Source: a virus. From it: 64,000 bases of DNA. Below, one piece after another: positions 25,845 through 34,267 of the stretch (positions are counted from its first letter, which is position 1; every line of letters starts with the position of its first letter). The stretch covers positions 19,360 to 83,359 of the IMG/VR virus record IMGVR_UViG_3300037502_002960; one strand, given 5' to 3'. The position numbers and the translations under genes were made by a program. The notes under the pieces are model-generated. The model was given only the letters and a program-made list of their open reading frames with translations. It was not told where the DNA came from and did not search any database.

Positions 25845-26024
25845 ATGATTATTATTGATGGAAAAGAGTATAAAAAGTTTAATGAAATAGTTGATTTTTT
25901 CGAGAAAAAGTATGATTTTTCGTGTATTTATTGGAAAAATGCAGTAAAAACAGGTGACTTTCATACAATTTTTGATTTTTTAGTTAAAAATGGAGTAAAA
26001 GAGAATATTGAATTAAAATATTGA
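25845..26024 (+). CDS. small protein, 59 aa, unknown
   Basis: ATG three bases after the previous stop, with only a weak upstream AAAAAGATAATGAG. Begins MIIIDGKEYKKFNEIVDFF and looks like a small helical DNA-binding fold, possibly a wHTH-like or MerR-like piece (YDFSCIYWKNAVKTGDFHTI). Function unknown. Confidence 0.5.
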   Translation: MIIIDGKEYKKFNEIVDFFEKKYDFSCIYWKNAVKTGDFHTIFDFLVKNGVKENIELKY

Positions 26025-26063
26025 GTTAAAATAGGGTTAAAAATAAATTAATAGGAGAATAAT

Positions 26064-26483
26064 ATGAAATATAAAGAATTTAAAAATATTTTACCAAACT
26101 ATGTGTTTAAGTTAGAATATTTGGCAAATCAAAATATCATTGTTGTTTCTGACGCTACTAATACGGGTTTAACTTATGGTGTAGTAGGGACAAATAATAT
26201 GTATGACGTTAGAACCTATAATTTACACAGGTTGTATAAAGATTATGCAGAAATTCTTTACTCAGCATTGGTTAAACTTGCAGAGACACCTGTTGGTGAG
26301 CGTGGCAATTGGGAAACACTATACTATATTAAATATCCTTTTGTCAATTCGGATGAAGTTGTGTACGCTGGTAAAGGCGATGACCTAGTTTATAAAAAAG
26401 AGTATGCAAGTAAATTCACATATGATGAAGTTAAAAATAAAAGAAGCGAGTTATTACCGTTTTTAGTTGAAGCTTTAGGTTAA
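26064..26483 (+). CDS. unknown protein, 139 aa
   Basis: ATG after AATAGGAGAATAAT. Mixed alpha/beta, no motif recognised (contains GVVGTNNMYDVRTYNLHRL). Part of the small-gene operon that ends at the terminator at 27.2 kb. Confidence 0.6.
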   Translation: MKYKEFKNILPNYVFKLEYLANQNIIVVSDATNTGLTYGVVGTNNMYDVRTYNLHRLYKDYAEILYSALVKLAETPVGERGNWETLYYIKYPFVNSDEVVYAGKGDDLVYKKEYASKFTYDEVKNKRSELLPFLVEALG

Positions 26484-26509
26484 TCTTTATAAAAAGGTTG
26501 GTGAAATTA

Positions 26510-27013
26510 TTGGGAAAAATTGATAAAGAGGCAAGATTGAAGAATTTAGATAATGAAATTGTTGATTTATTAAATAGTGTTGGTGAGGTTGACATATATC
26601 AAAGCGGTTATAAAAAGGGAATTTATGATACACTAGATATTGTAAGAATATATATTAATAAAGAGTTAGAATTAATTAAAGACACCCAAAGAAATTTTGG
26701 TGTAGGTCAAACTGTTTGGGTACAAAATATCAAGTTTAATGGAGAAGATAGTGATGGATTGGCTCTTTTAGATGCTTTAGAGTGTGTTGTTGTTGAAAGT
26801 GACGATGAAACAGCTAAAATCCAGAGAGTAGAGAATAGTAATATGGAATTTGATGTTTATCAAAAGACAGGCTATTTAGTTAATATGCCTGGTATCAAGG
26901 TGTGGTCAGACATTAATGATTTTAGAAAATTTAAAGAATACTATAAAGAATACTTTAAGGCACAAAAACTTTTAAAAGAAGCAAAGGACTCCATAGATAA
27001 ATTAATAAAATAA
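26510..27013 (+). CDS. unknown protein, 167 aa
   Basis: TTG start after AAGGTTGGTGAAATTA, the same spacing used by other TTG genes here. The middle third (VGQTVWVQNIKFNGED) is beta-rich; both ends are helical and Lys/Glu-rich. No family recognised. Confidence 0.6.
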   Translation: MGKIDKEARLKNLDNEIVDLLNSVGEVDIYQSGYKKGIYDTLDIVRIYINKELELIKDTQRNFGVGQTVWVQNIKFNGEDSDGLALLDALECVVVESDDETAKIQRVENSNMEFDVYQKTGYLVNMPGIKVWSDINDFRKFKEYYKEYFKAQKLLKEAKDSIDKLIK

Positions 27014-27030
27014 TAATCGAGGTGAAAATA

Positions 27031-27201
27031 TTGTCAAAAGGTAACGGGTTTATAAGTAGAATTTTATGTAAACATAAGAGAATAAAGGTTGAAAAGGTCA
27101 AGTCAATGTTTAAAAATACTTATATGGAGCATTATGTATGCGAAAAGTGTGGCAAACACATTAAAACAGTATATAAGGATAAGAAGAAAGAAACAGATTA
27201 A
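27031..27201 (+). CDS. small zinc-ribbon-like protein, 56 aa
   Basis: TTG start after CGAGGTGAAAATA. Basic peptide containing CKHKR and HYVCEKCGKHIK, so a single CxxC knuckle with possible second pair of ligands upstream. The stop codon lies in the left arm of a terminator. Probably a nucleic-acid binding accessory protein. Confidence 0.6.
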   Translation: MSKGNGFISRILCKHKRIKVEKVKSMFKNTYMEHYVCEKCGKHIKTVYKDKKKETD

Positions 27202-27227
27202 GGATAACCATATTGGTTATCCTTTTT
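27201..27227 (+). terminator. rho-independent terminator
   Basis: AGGATAACCA/TGGTTATCCT, ten-bp perfect stem with three-base loop, followed by TTTTA. A promoter begins four bases later. Confidence 0.85.
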
Positions 27228-27230
27228 ATA

Positions 27231-27259
27231 TTGACTTTTGTATGTTTTTGTGGTATAAT
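27231..27259 (+). promoter_or_regulatory. sigma-A promoter
   Basis: TTGACT, 17 bp, TATAAT with an extended TG (TGGTATAAT). Reads into the 27.3-28.8 kb unit. Confidence 0.8.
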
Positions 27260-27300
27260 TGAGTTAGGTAAAATATATAAAAACTAAGGAGATGTTTAAG

Positions 27301-27516
27301 ATGGAAGAAAAAGAAAATGCTGTTGTTTATAAAACTGATGAAGGAAAAGGTTTATTTGTGCCAGAGGGTAAGAGTGGTTTGATTTTGGACGATATTGATA
27401 AAAAATTGGATAAAGTTGATGAGGATATACTTGAAATGCGTAAAACATTAGAGAAAATGCTATTAAAAACAGACAATCTTTTATCAAAATTAGAGTATAA
27501 AGCTGGTGATGAGTAA
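27301..27516 (+). CDS. unknown protein with coiled coil, 71 aa
   Basis: The ATG at 27301 is nine bases after AAGGAG (an earlier ATG at 27292 abuts that site). Short beta-like start (ENAVVYKTDEGKGLFVPEGK) and then a coiled-coil (LDKVDEDILEMRKTLEKML). Function unknown. Confidence 0.6.
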   Translation: MEEKENAVVYKTDEGKGLFVPEGKSGLILDDIDKKLDKVDEDILEMRKTLEKMLLKTDNLLSKLEYKAGDE

Positions 27517-27517
27517 T

Positions 27518-28258
27518 ATGTGTAATGGTTATAATTGTATAGATAAGAATGGTGTCAGACAAGAAACAGTTGATTTGAATTTAAATGTTAAAATTAAGAA
27601 AGATTTAAAGGATACAGAGGTAGTTTGCAGTGAGTGTAAAGGGCTTGGTATTGTAATTTCTGATAATAATTATACTGTCATTGATGATTTTAATAATTTA
27701 TCTAACTACAAAAACCCTAGCTTAATCTTCTGTACAAGCTGTTATAACGGTGTCCAAAATAAGTGTGAACACTGTGGTAAGGTAAACGGAAGAAGTAAGA
27801 TGTGTAGCTGTGATGGCTATAAGAAAGAGTTGTCAGAAAAGATAGAAAAACGTGAACAGGATAAATGGGACAAGGCTGAAAAATTTAATGTTGTTGATTT
27901 GAGAGATAGTGGTTATGACAACATGGTTTATTTAAATGATTATGATGATTATTTTGATGACATTGATAGTTTAATTGATTACTTACATGATGAGATTGAG
28001 GATGGGCAAACTAGTAAAGAAGATGTAACAGATATGAAAGTTTATTTTACAAAAAAGATTGGTGTAAATCTTGATGCTCATAGTATTATGGAATATGCTT
28101 GTGAAGAATTGCATGAGGATGCATTTGAAAGAATTGATAAGTTAGATTTATTACAGGATGAATTAGATATTTTTGTTGAAAAATATTGTAGTGGTGCTAC
28201 TACATACATACCAGATTATAGCAAGGCTGTTGTTTTAAAATATTATGATTTAATTTAA
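27518..28258 (+). CDS. cysteine-rich DnaJ-type zinc-finger protein, 246 aa
   Basis: Overlaps or abuts the previous stop; the ATG at 27518 is the most likely start (27506 GTG and 27509 ATG are alternatives). Residues 35-95 hold CSECKGLGIV, CTSCYNGVQNKCEHCGK and CSCDGYKK, resembling the CxxCxGxG zinc centre of DnaJ. The C-terminal half is acidic and helical. The minus-strand gene at 30.1 kb carries a similar CxxCxGxG pair. Function unknown. Confidence 0.6.
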   Translation: MCNGYNCIDKNGVRQETVDLNLNVKIKKDLKDTEVVCSECKGLGIVISDNNYTVIDDFNNLSNYKNPSLIFCTSCYNGVQNKCEHCGKVNGRSKMCSCDGYKKELSEKIEKREQDKWDKAEKFNVVDLRDSGYDNMVYLNDYDDYFDDIDSLIDYLHDEIEDGQTSKEDVTDMKVYFTKKIGVNLDAHSIMEYACEELHEDAFERIDKLDLLQDELDIFVEKYCSGATTYIPDYSKAVVLKYYDLI

Positions 28259-28295
28259 AAATGAAAACACGAGGTGAAAATATGGAGGTAAAAAT

Positions 28296-28760
28296 ATGAA
28301 AGAAAACGTTAAAAACGATACAAGTAGGATAGGATTCAAAGAGCTTAGTGAATTACTTGGTGAAAGTAAGGATAAGATTATGGATTCTGAATACTTAGAT
28401 AGGTTAAGGGATGTCTTACATGATGAGGTTGTGGGTAAAGAAGAAGAAAGTATTAGGATTTATAAACTTATTGAGAAAGCAAAAGACGATTTGACTAATA
28501 GGGGTTTAGAATATTCTTATATTTGGTATAACTTATTTTTCTATGGTGCTGGAATTCATGGAAAAATGGGTATTGGTGAAAAAAGAGAAACTTTTAGACA
28601 AGATAGTGAGATGTCTAGGTTAATGTGGATGCAGTGGTTAGCTAGTGGGTATGTTAGTATATATGAAAAAGGTGAGATGCATATGCTTAATGCATGGGTT
28701 AATGTTGCTGACGAACAGTTAAAAGAGTTTGGGAAATTGTATAGATATATGCTTGAGTAG
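28296..28760 (+). CDS. unknown protein, 154 aa
   Basis: ATG after ATATGGAGGTAAAAAT. Helical protein with aromatic-rich middle (YSYIWYNLFFYGAGIHGKMGIG). It ends the rightward unit before the composition-switch region. No family recognised. Confidence 0.6.
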   Translation: MKENVKNDTSRIGFKELSELLGESKDKIMDSEYLDRLRDVLHDEVVGKEEESIRIYKLIEKAKDDLTNRGLEYSYIWYNLFFYGAGIHGKMGIGEKRETFRQDSEMSRLMWMQWLASGYVSIYEKGEMHMLNAWVNVADEQLKEFGKLYRYMLE

Positions 28761-28769
28761 TTAATGTGA

Positions 28770-28801
28770 GTCTCAGTTTTTATACTGAGGCTTATTTTTT
28801 T
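28770..28801 (+). terminator. rho-independent terminator
   Basis: CTCAGT/ACTGAG stem with loop TTTTTAT followed by GCTTATTTTTTT. Ends the rightward operon at the border of the gene-free region. Confidence 0.75.
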
Positions 28802-28804
28802 GGT

Positions 28805-30076
28805 CAATTTTAATATAGGTATGGTGGTTTGGGTAGTGATTTATTTGAAAAGTAAAAAATATACCCCCTCCCATGCGTGAATCTGGGTATATGTAAATTT
28901 TGTGGCACTATATGTAGATTGAGTATTTTTTAATGACCGTACATATTGAGGATATTTAGTAATTTTTGGGTGACATTATAGTGTTTAAAAGGGCTAGAAA
29001 CGTTGGTGTTAAAGGATTTTTGGTAGTTGGTGGTGGTGATATTATGGTCAAGTTATGGTTTGGGTGAAAATTTTCAATCGTATGGAAGAGATTTTAGGGG
29101 TGGGAAATTATATAATATGGAAGATTAGGTTGGGTTAAGGTTGGATTGGGGTGAGAGGTTGTGAAAGGCTGATGTAGATAGGGTTTGAGGGTGTTTTAGG
29201 TGTGGATAAACAGGTGGATTTAGGGTTTTTTTATGTAGATTTAGGGTGGATTTAAGGTTAATGTGGAGTGATTTTGAGGTTGTATTTTTGCGTGGACGAG
29301 GTTTGATTATGGGTGATTGGGTGTGTTATGGAGGTGATTTAGGGTGATGGATGTTGACAAGAGATTGAGATAATAGGGTTAATAGAGGGGATTTTAGACG
29401 ATGTTGAAAAAAGAGTGGGAAATGGGTTTTACGGATGGAAAAGGGTGTAAATGGGTGAGATTGGGGTGGGATATGGAGAAAATGGGATAGAGGTGAAAAT
29501 GAACACGGAGTGTGGGAGTTGGAGTGCTATACACATTTTGAGAACTGGATTGGAAGAAAATGGTAAAAAACTACCCCTATAAGGTACGTTATAGGGACTC
29601 CCACCTGGTAGAATATGGCAGGGATAAATGGAAAATTGTGGTAACCTTGATTGGAAGATTACGGTATTTTACTGTAAGATTATACCAAAGTTTATATCTG
29701 TAAAATATGGTAAACCTTCCCACAATCGCCACCTATTGTTAACACGGCTTGTTTGGTCTTAGACTTCCAACTACCCTTAGTAACCTCCCTTCCCTCTCTC
29801 ACTAAATAACTTATAGTAACCTACTTACTTTTTGTAACCAACCTGAACCAACCCCACAACCTCCAACCCTAAAAAAAGGACCAATTCACCACCTACCAAT
29901 TTTACCAAAAATTCCCAAACTAAAAAATCCTGATCCCCTGATCCCTACTCTCTCAGACCCTCACCAAGTGAAACGAACAATACAACTATACATCTTTTAA
30001 TGTTTCATTCTCTCTAATCGCCTTCTAGCAACATCACCAGGACAACCAACCAACCAGCCTATATAACTAAGCATAT
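28805..30076. other. gene-free region with strand-composition switch
   Basis: No gene is evident across about 1.27 kb. From about 28950 to 29560 the plus strand is G-rich and nearly free of C; whole 60-base lines hold zero to three C. From about 29700 to 30060 it is C-rich and nearly free of G. The turning zone (29570-29740) contains hairpins such as CCCTATAA/TTATAGGG (29576-29597) and inverted GGTATTTTAC/GTAAAATA elements. Rightward genes end before it and leftward genes end after it. G-runs near 29127-29151 could form a two-tier quadruplex. Confidence 0.8.
29201..29209 (-). promoter_or_regulatory. perfect DnaA box
   Basis: TGTGGATAA on the plus strand is the complement of TTATCCACA, the consensus DnaA site. 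It lies within the G-rich arm of the composition switch. A single 9-mer may be chance. Confidence 0.4.
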
Positions 30077-30109
30077 AAAAAAACCTAGCGACCATAGTCA
30101 CCAGGTTTT
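30077..30109 (-). terminator. rho-independent terminator of the leftward unit
   Basis: Minus strand AAAACCT-GTGAC/GTCGC-AGGTTTT, a two-part stem followed by TTTTATAT, eight bases after the stop of the 401-aa gene. Confidence 0.8.
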
Positions 30110-30116
30110 CATCTTA

Positions 30117-31322
30117 TTAGTGGTTATGCGCTTCACATGTTAACCCTAATACCTTGTTTAATAGCTTAGTGTTCAATCTAATTCTTACAACGTTGTGATA
30201 TTCATCTATATCATATTCTTCATTATAAGCTGTTACTCTGCTTTCAAACTCTATCTTCTCTTCTACGTCCTCTTCATATTCAATATAAACATAATACGAA
30301 CCCGAACCATCGCACATTGGACAGGACACGTCCCGATAATCGTATTCCTCAGTTATGGGGTTCTCAAAATCTAACTCAATCTCTCCGTCCCCCTCGCACA
30401 ACGGGCAATCTATTTCCACGTCATCGCTAAATGTTACATAGCTTGTAACATAATCAGTATATGAAGTATAATAACCACCGTCGAAATCATTTGTTATAAC
30501 TTCACTCTCACTTAAGCGACCGCTTACCTCTTTCCCAAATACTCTTTTATTTAATTCCTGGATTAATTCTAACCCTCTCTCTAATGTTTGAGTGTTTTCA
30601 TTCTTTCCATAGAGCTTTGTGGGTACTAATATATTAAATCCTTCATAGTTAACCTCTTTCATAATAACCCTTGCCATAAAACTATCACTTATATTGTCAA
30701 TGCTTTTCACGTCTTCCAGGTTCTCATGTAAGAAAGCCACGTATAAAGAAGTATCATAGACCGAACCGATTAAGCGCTGATTGTATCTATCTCCTCCATG
30801 ATATGTTTTTTGACATGATGACCAGCTCCCGTCATTATAGTTAGTCATTCCAGCGACTACGTGAGGCATAGCAGATATAGTTATATATGCATCGCCTTCA
30901 ATCTTTTCAATTGAACTGTACCAATCTAAAACCGTCTGATTAATACCCATTTTATTTAACTTCTTGGATAACTTCGTCCCGTTTTCTAATCGATTATTTA
31001 TAAAGTTATCATAAGTTAAAGAGTTTAAAAACTCTTTAACTTCTTTCACTTTATCGAACTTTTTCTTTTTCTCGTCTTCACTATCGTATAATCTAGCATA
31101 ATCTAAGACCCCGATTATTAATTCTTTAAAGGTGTTAAACTCTTTTAATAACTGAGTTTTAACTTTATAAGTGCCTTCACCAATATGAACCCGTTCCCGA
31201 TATTCAAAATCGAACATATCACCAGCTTCTAACATAGAGACCATCTCATCATATGAATCATTGAAAGAGATACACTCTTTCATAATATCACCTAAAAACT
31301 CAACTTTTTTACTGTTTGTCAT
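30117..31322 (-). CDS. unknown protein with DnaJ-type CxxCxGxG pair, 401 aa
   Basis: AAGGGAG precedes the ATG. The long helical N-terminal part and central SWSSCQKTYHGGDRYNQR-type motif are unfamiliar. Near the C-terminus CPLCEGDGEIE and CPMCDGSGSYY form a DnaJ-like zinc centre. Base composition is visibly less AT-biased than the plus-strand genes nearby (many CCC, GTC and CGT codons), which may reflect the strand-composition effect of this region or a different origin. Function not recognised. Confidence 0.7.
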   Translation of the reverse strand: MTNSKKVEFLGDIMKECISFNDSYDEMVSMLEAGDMFDFEYRERVHIGEGTYKVKTQLLKEFNTFKELIIGVLDYARLYDSEDEKKKKFDKVKEVKEFLNSLTYDNFINNRLENGTKLSKKLNKMGINQTVLDWYSSIEKIEGDAYITISAMPHVVAGMTNYNDGSWSSCQKTYHGGDRYNQRLIGSVYDTSLYVAFLHENLEDVKSIDNISDSFMARVIMKEVNYEGFNILVPTKLYGKNENTQTLERGLELIQELNKRVFGKEVSGRLSESEVITNDFDGGYYTSYTDYVTSYVTFSDDVEIDCPLCEGDGEIELDFENPITEEYDYRDVSCPMCDGSGSYYVYIEYEEDVEEKIEFESRVTAYNEEYDIDEYHNVVRIRLNTKLLNKVLGLTCEAHNH

Positions 31323-31401
31323 TTTAAAAACTCCCTTTCGTTTTTTCCATTTTTTTGGTAAATTTTTTTAACCGCTTTTTCTAATCCCCAAACTTAAAAT
31401 T

Positions 31402-31869
31402 TTATAGGTACCCTTTTTCCTTTAATGAAAGATAACTATTACTAGCAATGTCTCCTGGTACAATTAAAGAGTCTAATAATTGAATCCCTACCAACTCCCC
31501 AACTTGCTTGAGTCTTTCAGTTACCCTTATATCTTCTTGAGACGGTGCGCAATCCCCACTAGGATGATTATGAGCAACTATGAAACTAGTTGCATTTCCA
31601 ACAACCAAGGACTTAAACACTTCTCTTGGGTGGACTATTGAACTATTTACCGTTCCGATTGATACCGTTTCAATAAAATTCACTTTGTTCTTGGTATCAA
31701 GACCGAGAACGATAAATTGTTCCCTATCTGAACCCTCTAAATATTGATTAATTATTTTTGCGCATGATTCTGGACTCTTTACAATATTGTTCTCGTACCA
31801 TTCGATTGACTCTCTTACTAACTTCACTCTTACACTTTCGATTTTTTTCTTGCCTTTGTTAACGTTCAT
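31402..31869 (-). CDS. RadC/JAB-domain protein, 155 aa
   Basis: The ATG at 31869 follows AAAAGGACG; an in-frame GTG nine bases earlier sits in the ribosome site. The JAMM metal motif is complete: a Glu upstream (ETVSIGTVNSS), then HNHPSGDCAPSQED. RadC-like proteins are found on phages, plasmids and islands, often beside anti-restriction genes. Their biochemical role is unsettled. Part of the leftward three-gene unit. Confidence 0.88.
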   Translation of the reverse strand: MNVNKGKKKIESVRVKLVRESIEWYENNIVKSPESCAKIINQYLEGSDREQFIVLGLDTKNKVNFIETVSIGTVNSSIVHPREVFKSLVVGNATSFIVAHNHPSGDCAPSQEDIRVTERLKQVGELVGIQLLDSLIVPGDIASNSYLSLKEKGYL

Positions 31870-31916
31870 TTTAAGCACGTCCTTTTTTAGTATTTTAGAT
31901 AATTAATATTATAATA

Positions 31917-32222
31917 TTAATTGTTAACCCACTCACTGATAGCTTGAGCAGGATTTTTTTCAAGCTCTTCTTGTCTCTCCTTCCACTCTTTAACCTCTTC
32001 ATTTTTTACCATTGTTAACGTATATTGACCGTTGTCAATGGTTATTCTATGTTTAATATCTTTATGAATATTTAAATCGGTTACACGCTTTAAATACTCT
32101 ACTGTTTCATAGTATTCAATAGCTACAATGTAACGACTATATCCAATCGTTAAACCTGCTAAAATTGAAGCTATAAACCCGTATACCAAAACATGTTGAC
32201 CGAACTTTTTTAACTTTCCCAT
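31917..32222 (-). CDS. small membrane protein, 101 aa
   Basis: GAAAGGAATGG precedes the ATG. One N-terminal membrane segment (VLVYGFIASILAGLTIGYSRYIV, residues about 11-33; N-in with a basic flank) and then a soluble Lys/Glu-rich domain. It might change host envelope physiology or anchor a complex. Function unknown. Confidence 0.65.
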   Translation of the reverse strand: MGKLKKFGQHVLVYGFIASILAGLTIGYSRYIVAIEYYETVEYLKRVTDLNIHKDIKHRITIDNGQYTLTMVKNEEVKEWKERQEELEKNPAQAISEWVNN

Positions 32223-32409
32223 TTTCTACCATTCCTTTCAACTTCCATTTTTTGGAAAGAGTCTGTTTCTTTTGTTTCCCTCTTTCGTTACACTCATCAT
32301 AGCATTGTATAAGGACTCTTGTCAAACGACCAACCGCAAACCCTACAGCCCCAAGGGATACAGCTACTGTAAAAAATTTACATTGTATGAAATCGGTTGC
32401 ACTATACAT
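32137..32409 (-). CDS. possible small membrane protein overlapping its neighbour, 90 aa
   Basis: One hydrophobic segment (FFTVAVSLGAVGFAVG) but no clear ribosome site. The last 30 codons overlap the 101-aa gene in another frame, an unusually long overlap. The sequence encoding SLGAVGFAVG is the same CCCTACAGCCCCAAGGG word that recurs three times in the non-coding DNA to the right. It may be a truncated duplicate. Confidence 0.3.
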   Translation of the reverse strand: MYSATDFIQCKFFTVAVSLGAVGFAVGRLTRVLIQCYDECNERGKQKKQTLSKKWKLKGMVENGKVKKVRSTCFGIRVYSFNFSRFNDWI

Positions 32410-33142
32410 AGTTATTCACTGTTTATTCACTTTTTAGCACACCTGTCCCCACGAAAAACTGTATGCAAACGGTTGCGCACTAGGGGTATAAATTAAAAAA
32501 ACTTTTGTGTGAACGAAAATAAAATAAACCGCTTCAACCCTACAGCCCCAACGGCTCCAGGACTTGCGACCTTGTGAAATAAAAAATACTTTCATGAAAC
32601 ACTGTGCAACAATGATTTTTTTTATGTATATTGATGCATATTCATACTATAAGCGCTTTCAAGAAGGTATACCCCTCCAGGTACTGAAAACCCTACAGCG
32701 CCAAGGGATTGAAGCACTTTTACCATTTTATGTATAATGTATATCTGTGAATATTCATTGAATAACCATACGGGGTATTTTGATCCCTTTTCTTCTATAT
32801 AATAGTGAAAAATCGTAACGAAACCAAGCCGAAAAACGCTATATAATAGAAGAAACTCGGTAAGGACTTTTTACCCATAAAAACGCTGCCTTTATCGTGA
32901 CTATATTCCCACATGAAACGCTGCGTTTTCTAGTTCAATAGTCACGCGCGTTTTAAAGCCGTTTTAAACCCCTCTGAGACGTTTTAAGCCTTCAAGGTAC
33001 AAACACCTTAAGCAACCTTGTTTATACCCCTTTTCAAAAGTACCCCACGGGGTATATACCCTAACGGGGTATATGTATTTTACTTGTGAACTTGACAAAA
33101 TCGAAAAAGTGTGAACCCTTACTCTCCCAAGGGATACAGCCG
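32338..33142. repeat. four dispersed copies of CCCTACAGCCCCAAGGGAT
   Basis: AACCCTACAGCCCCAAGGGAT and close variants lie at 32338-32364, 32535-32553, 32689-32710 and 33114-33142. CCCT and AGGG make each a partial dyad. Spacings are irregular (about 150-420 bp). No gene larger than the flanking ones is visible; these may be protein-binding iterons or remnants of a repeated gene start. Confidence 0.6.
32410..33040. other. gene-poor stretch between divergent units
   Basis: No convincing gene. It holds repeats of AACCCTACAGCC, paired GCGTTTTCTA/TAGTCACG-type inverted elements near 32880-32960, and GGGGTATTTTGATCCC-type words. No consensus TTGACA/TATAAT pair faces the leftward genes, so they may use another promoter type. 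Confidence 0.45.
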
Positions 33143-33223
33143 TTTTTTAAAATAAAAAGTTTGTGAAAAATTTCGATACCCTAGGTGGTATATAAAAAAA
33201 TGTACCTATACCCCTAGGGGTAT
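33041..33223. promoter_or_regulatory. cluster of TACCCC/GGGGTA palindromes
   Basis: Perfect or near-perfect dyads: TACCCCACGGGGTA (33041-33054), ATACCCTAACGGGGTAT (33056-33072), ATACCCTAGGTGGTAT (33175-33190) and AT-ACCCCTAGGGGT-AT (33208-33223). Related half-sites occur at 28860-28894 and overlapping a promoter at 35520-35530 (TATACCCCGTTGACA). They look like operators for a dimeric phage regulator. Confidence 0.6.
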
Positions 33224-33369
33224 CATATGGTTAAAAAATGTAAAAAATGGTATATTTTTTTAAAATTGTAAAAAAATAACTATCCATATAAGTTTACATT
33301 ATTTTACTGTAAAAAAATAACTTATATATAAGTTTCCAATATTTACCAATTTTAAAAAAGTTATTTTTT

Positions 33370-33935
33370 ACCAAATGAATTTTCAGACAATTCAGATAAT
33401 TAAGAATATTCAAATAATTTTAAATTTTCAGAAAATTCATAATAGTCAGAAAATTCAAAAAAATAAGATAATTCTAAATATTTTAAATTGTTAGAATATT
33501 CAGATAATTCAAACAATTATGACTATTCTTAATATTCTAAATTTTCTGAAAATTCAAAAAATTCTGAAAATTCAAAAAATTCTGAAAATTAAGAATAGTC
33601 AGACAATTCTAAATTTTCAAACAATTATGAAAATTCAAACAATTCATAATATTCATATAATTAAAAATTTTCAGATAATTCTAAATAATCTAAATTTTCA
33701 GATAATCCAAACAATTCATAATATTCTAAATAATCAGATAATTCAAAAAATTCATAATTTTCTGATAATTCTAGCAGACCAAAAATGATCCATTTTTAAT
33801 TATCAGAAAATTCATAATATTCAAACAATTCAGAAAATTCAATTAATTAAATATTCAGAAAATTCAGATAATATAGCAAGTTTTCAGATAATTCATAATA
33901 TTCAGACAATTCAGAATTTTCAAAAAATTCAGCCC
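33370..33935. repeat. AT-rich array of TTC-phased short repeats
   Basis: Nearly 570 bp built from variants of AATTCAGAT and AATTCAAAC, with TTC recurring about every 9-11 bases. No gene is credible; open frames here are low-complexity. Helical phasing of A/T tracts should bend DNA, and the array resembles origin or partition iterons. The unit also occurs singly at 12184 and 17214. Confidence 0.75.
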
Positions 33936-34002
33936 TGCGAAGCTTATTTTTAAATAATAAAATAAATAATAAATAAAAAATTAAATATAGATTCTCACCC
34001 CC

Positions 34003-34125
34003 TTATTAACAGCGAGCCTAAAATATTACGGGTGATTTTTGAAAATCAAAAAAATTTTTTGAAATTTTTTAAAAATTTGCTTCTATTATTAACAGAAACC
34101 CTAAAAAATTACGGGCAATTTTTGA
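34003..34125 (+). repeat. two copies of an AACAGAAACC...ATTACGGG motif
   Basis: Copies at 34003-34042 and 34084-34125 (period 81 bp) share TATTAACAG-A-CC, four to six A/T-rich bases, then ATTACGGG and CAATTTTTGA-type tails. Two further copies lie at 44176-44214 and 48711-48752. They precede the promoter of the next gene. Confidence 0.6.
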
Positions 34126-34205
34126 AAGTTAAAAAATTTTTAAATTTTTCTTTCCTATATAATATAGAAGAAAAAAATATTTTTAAATTTTATACATATA
34201 ATCTG

Positions 34206-34234
34206 TTGACAAAAGACAAAGATAATGATATAAT
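34206..34234 (+). promoter_or_regulatory. sigma-A promoter
   Basis: TTGACA, 17 bp, TATAAT, starting the rightward small-gene region. Confidence 0.85.
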
Positions 34235-34267
34235 AGGTTTATAATAAAAAAACAAGGAGATGTTAAC

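Noticed and set aside
29201-29209. Confirmed oriC-type origin
   Set aside because: Only one perfect DnaA box seen; not enough without clustered boxes, so kept as a weak site only.
33519-33788. 89-codon open frame in the TTC repeat array
   Set aside because: Pure Ile/Asn/Gln/Lys low complexity produced by the repeat; no ribosome site.
34032-34244. 70-codon open frame
   Set aside because: Runs through two ATTACGGG motifs and the promoter of the next gene; no ribosome site.
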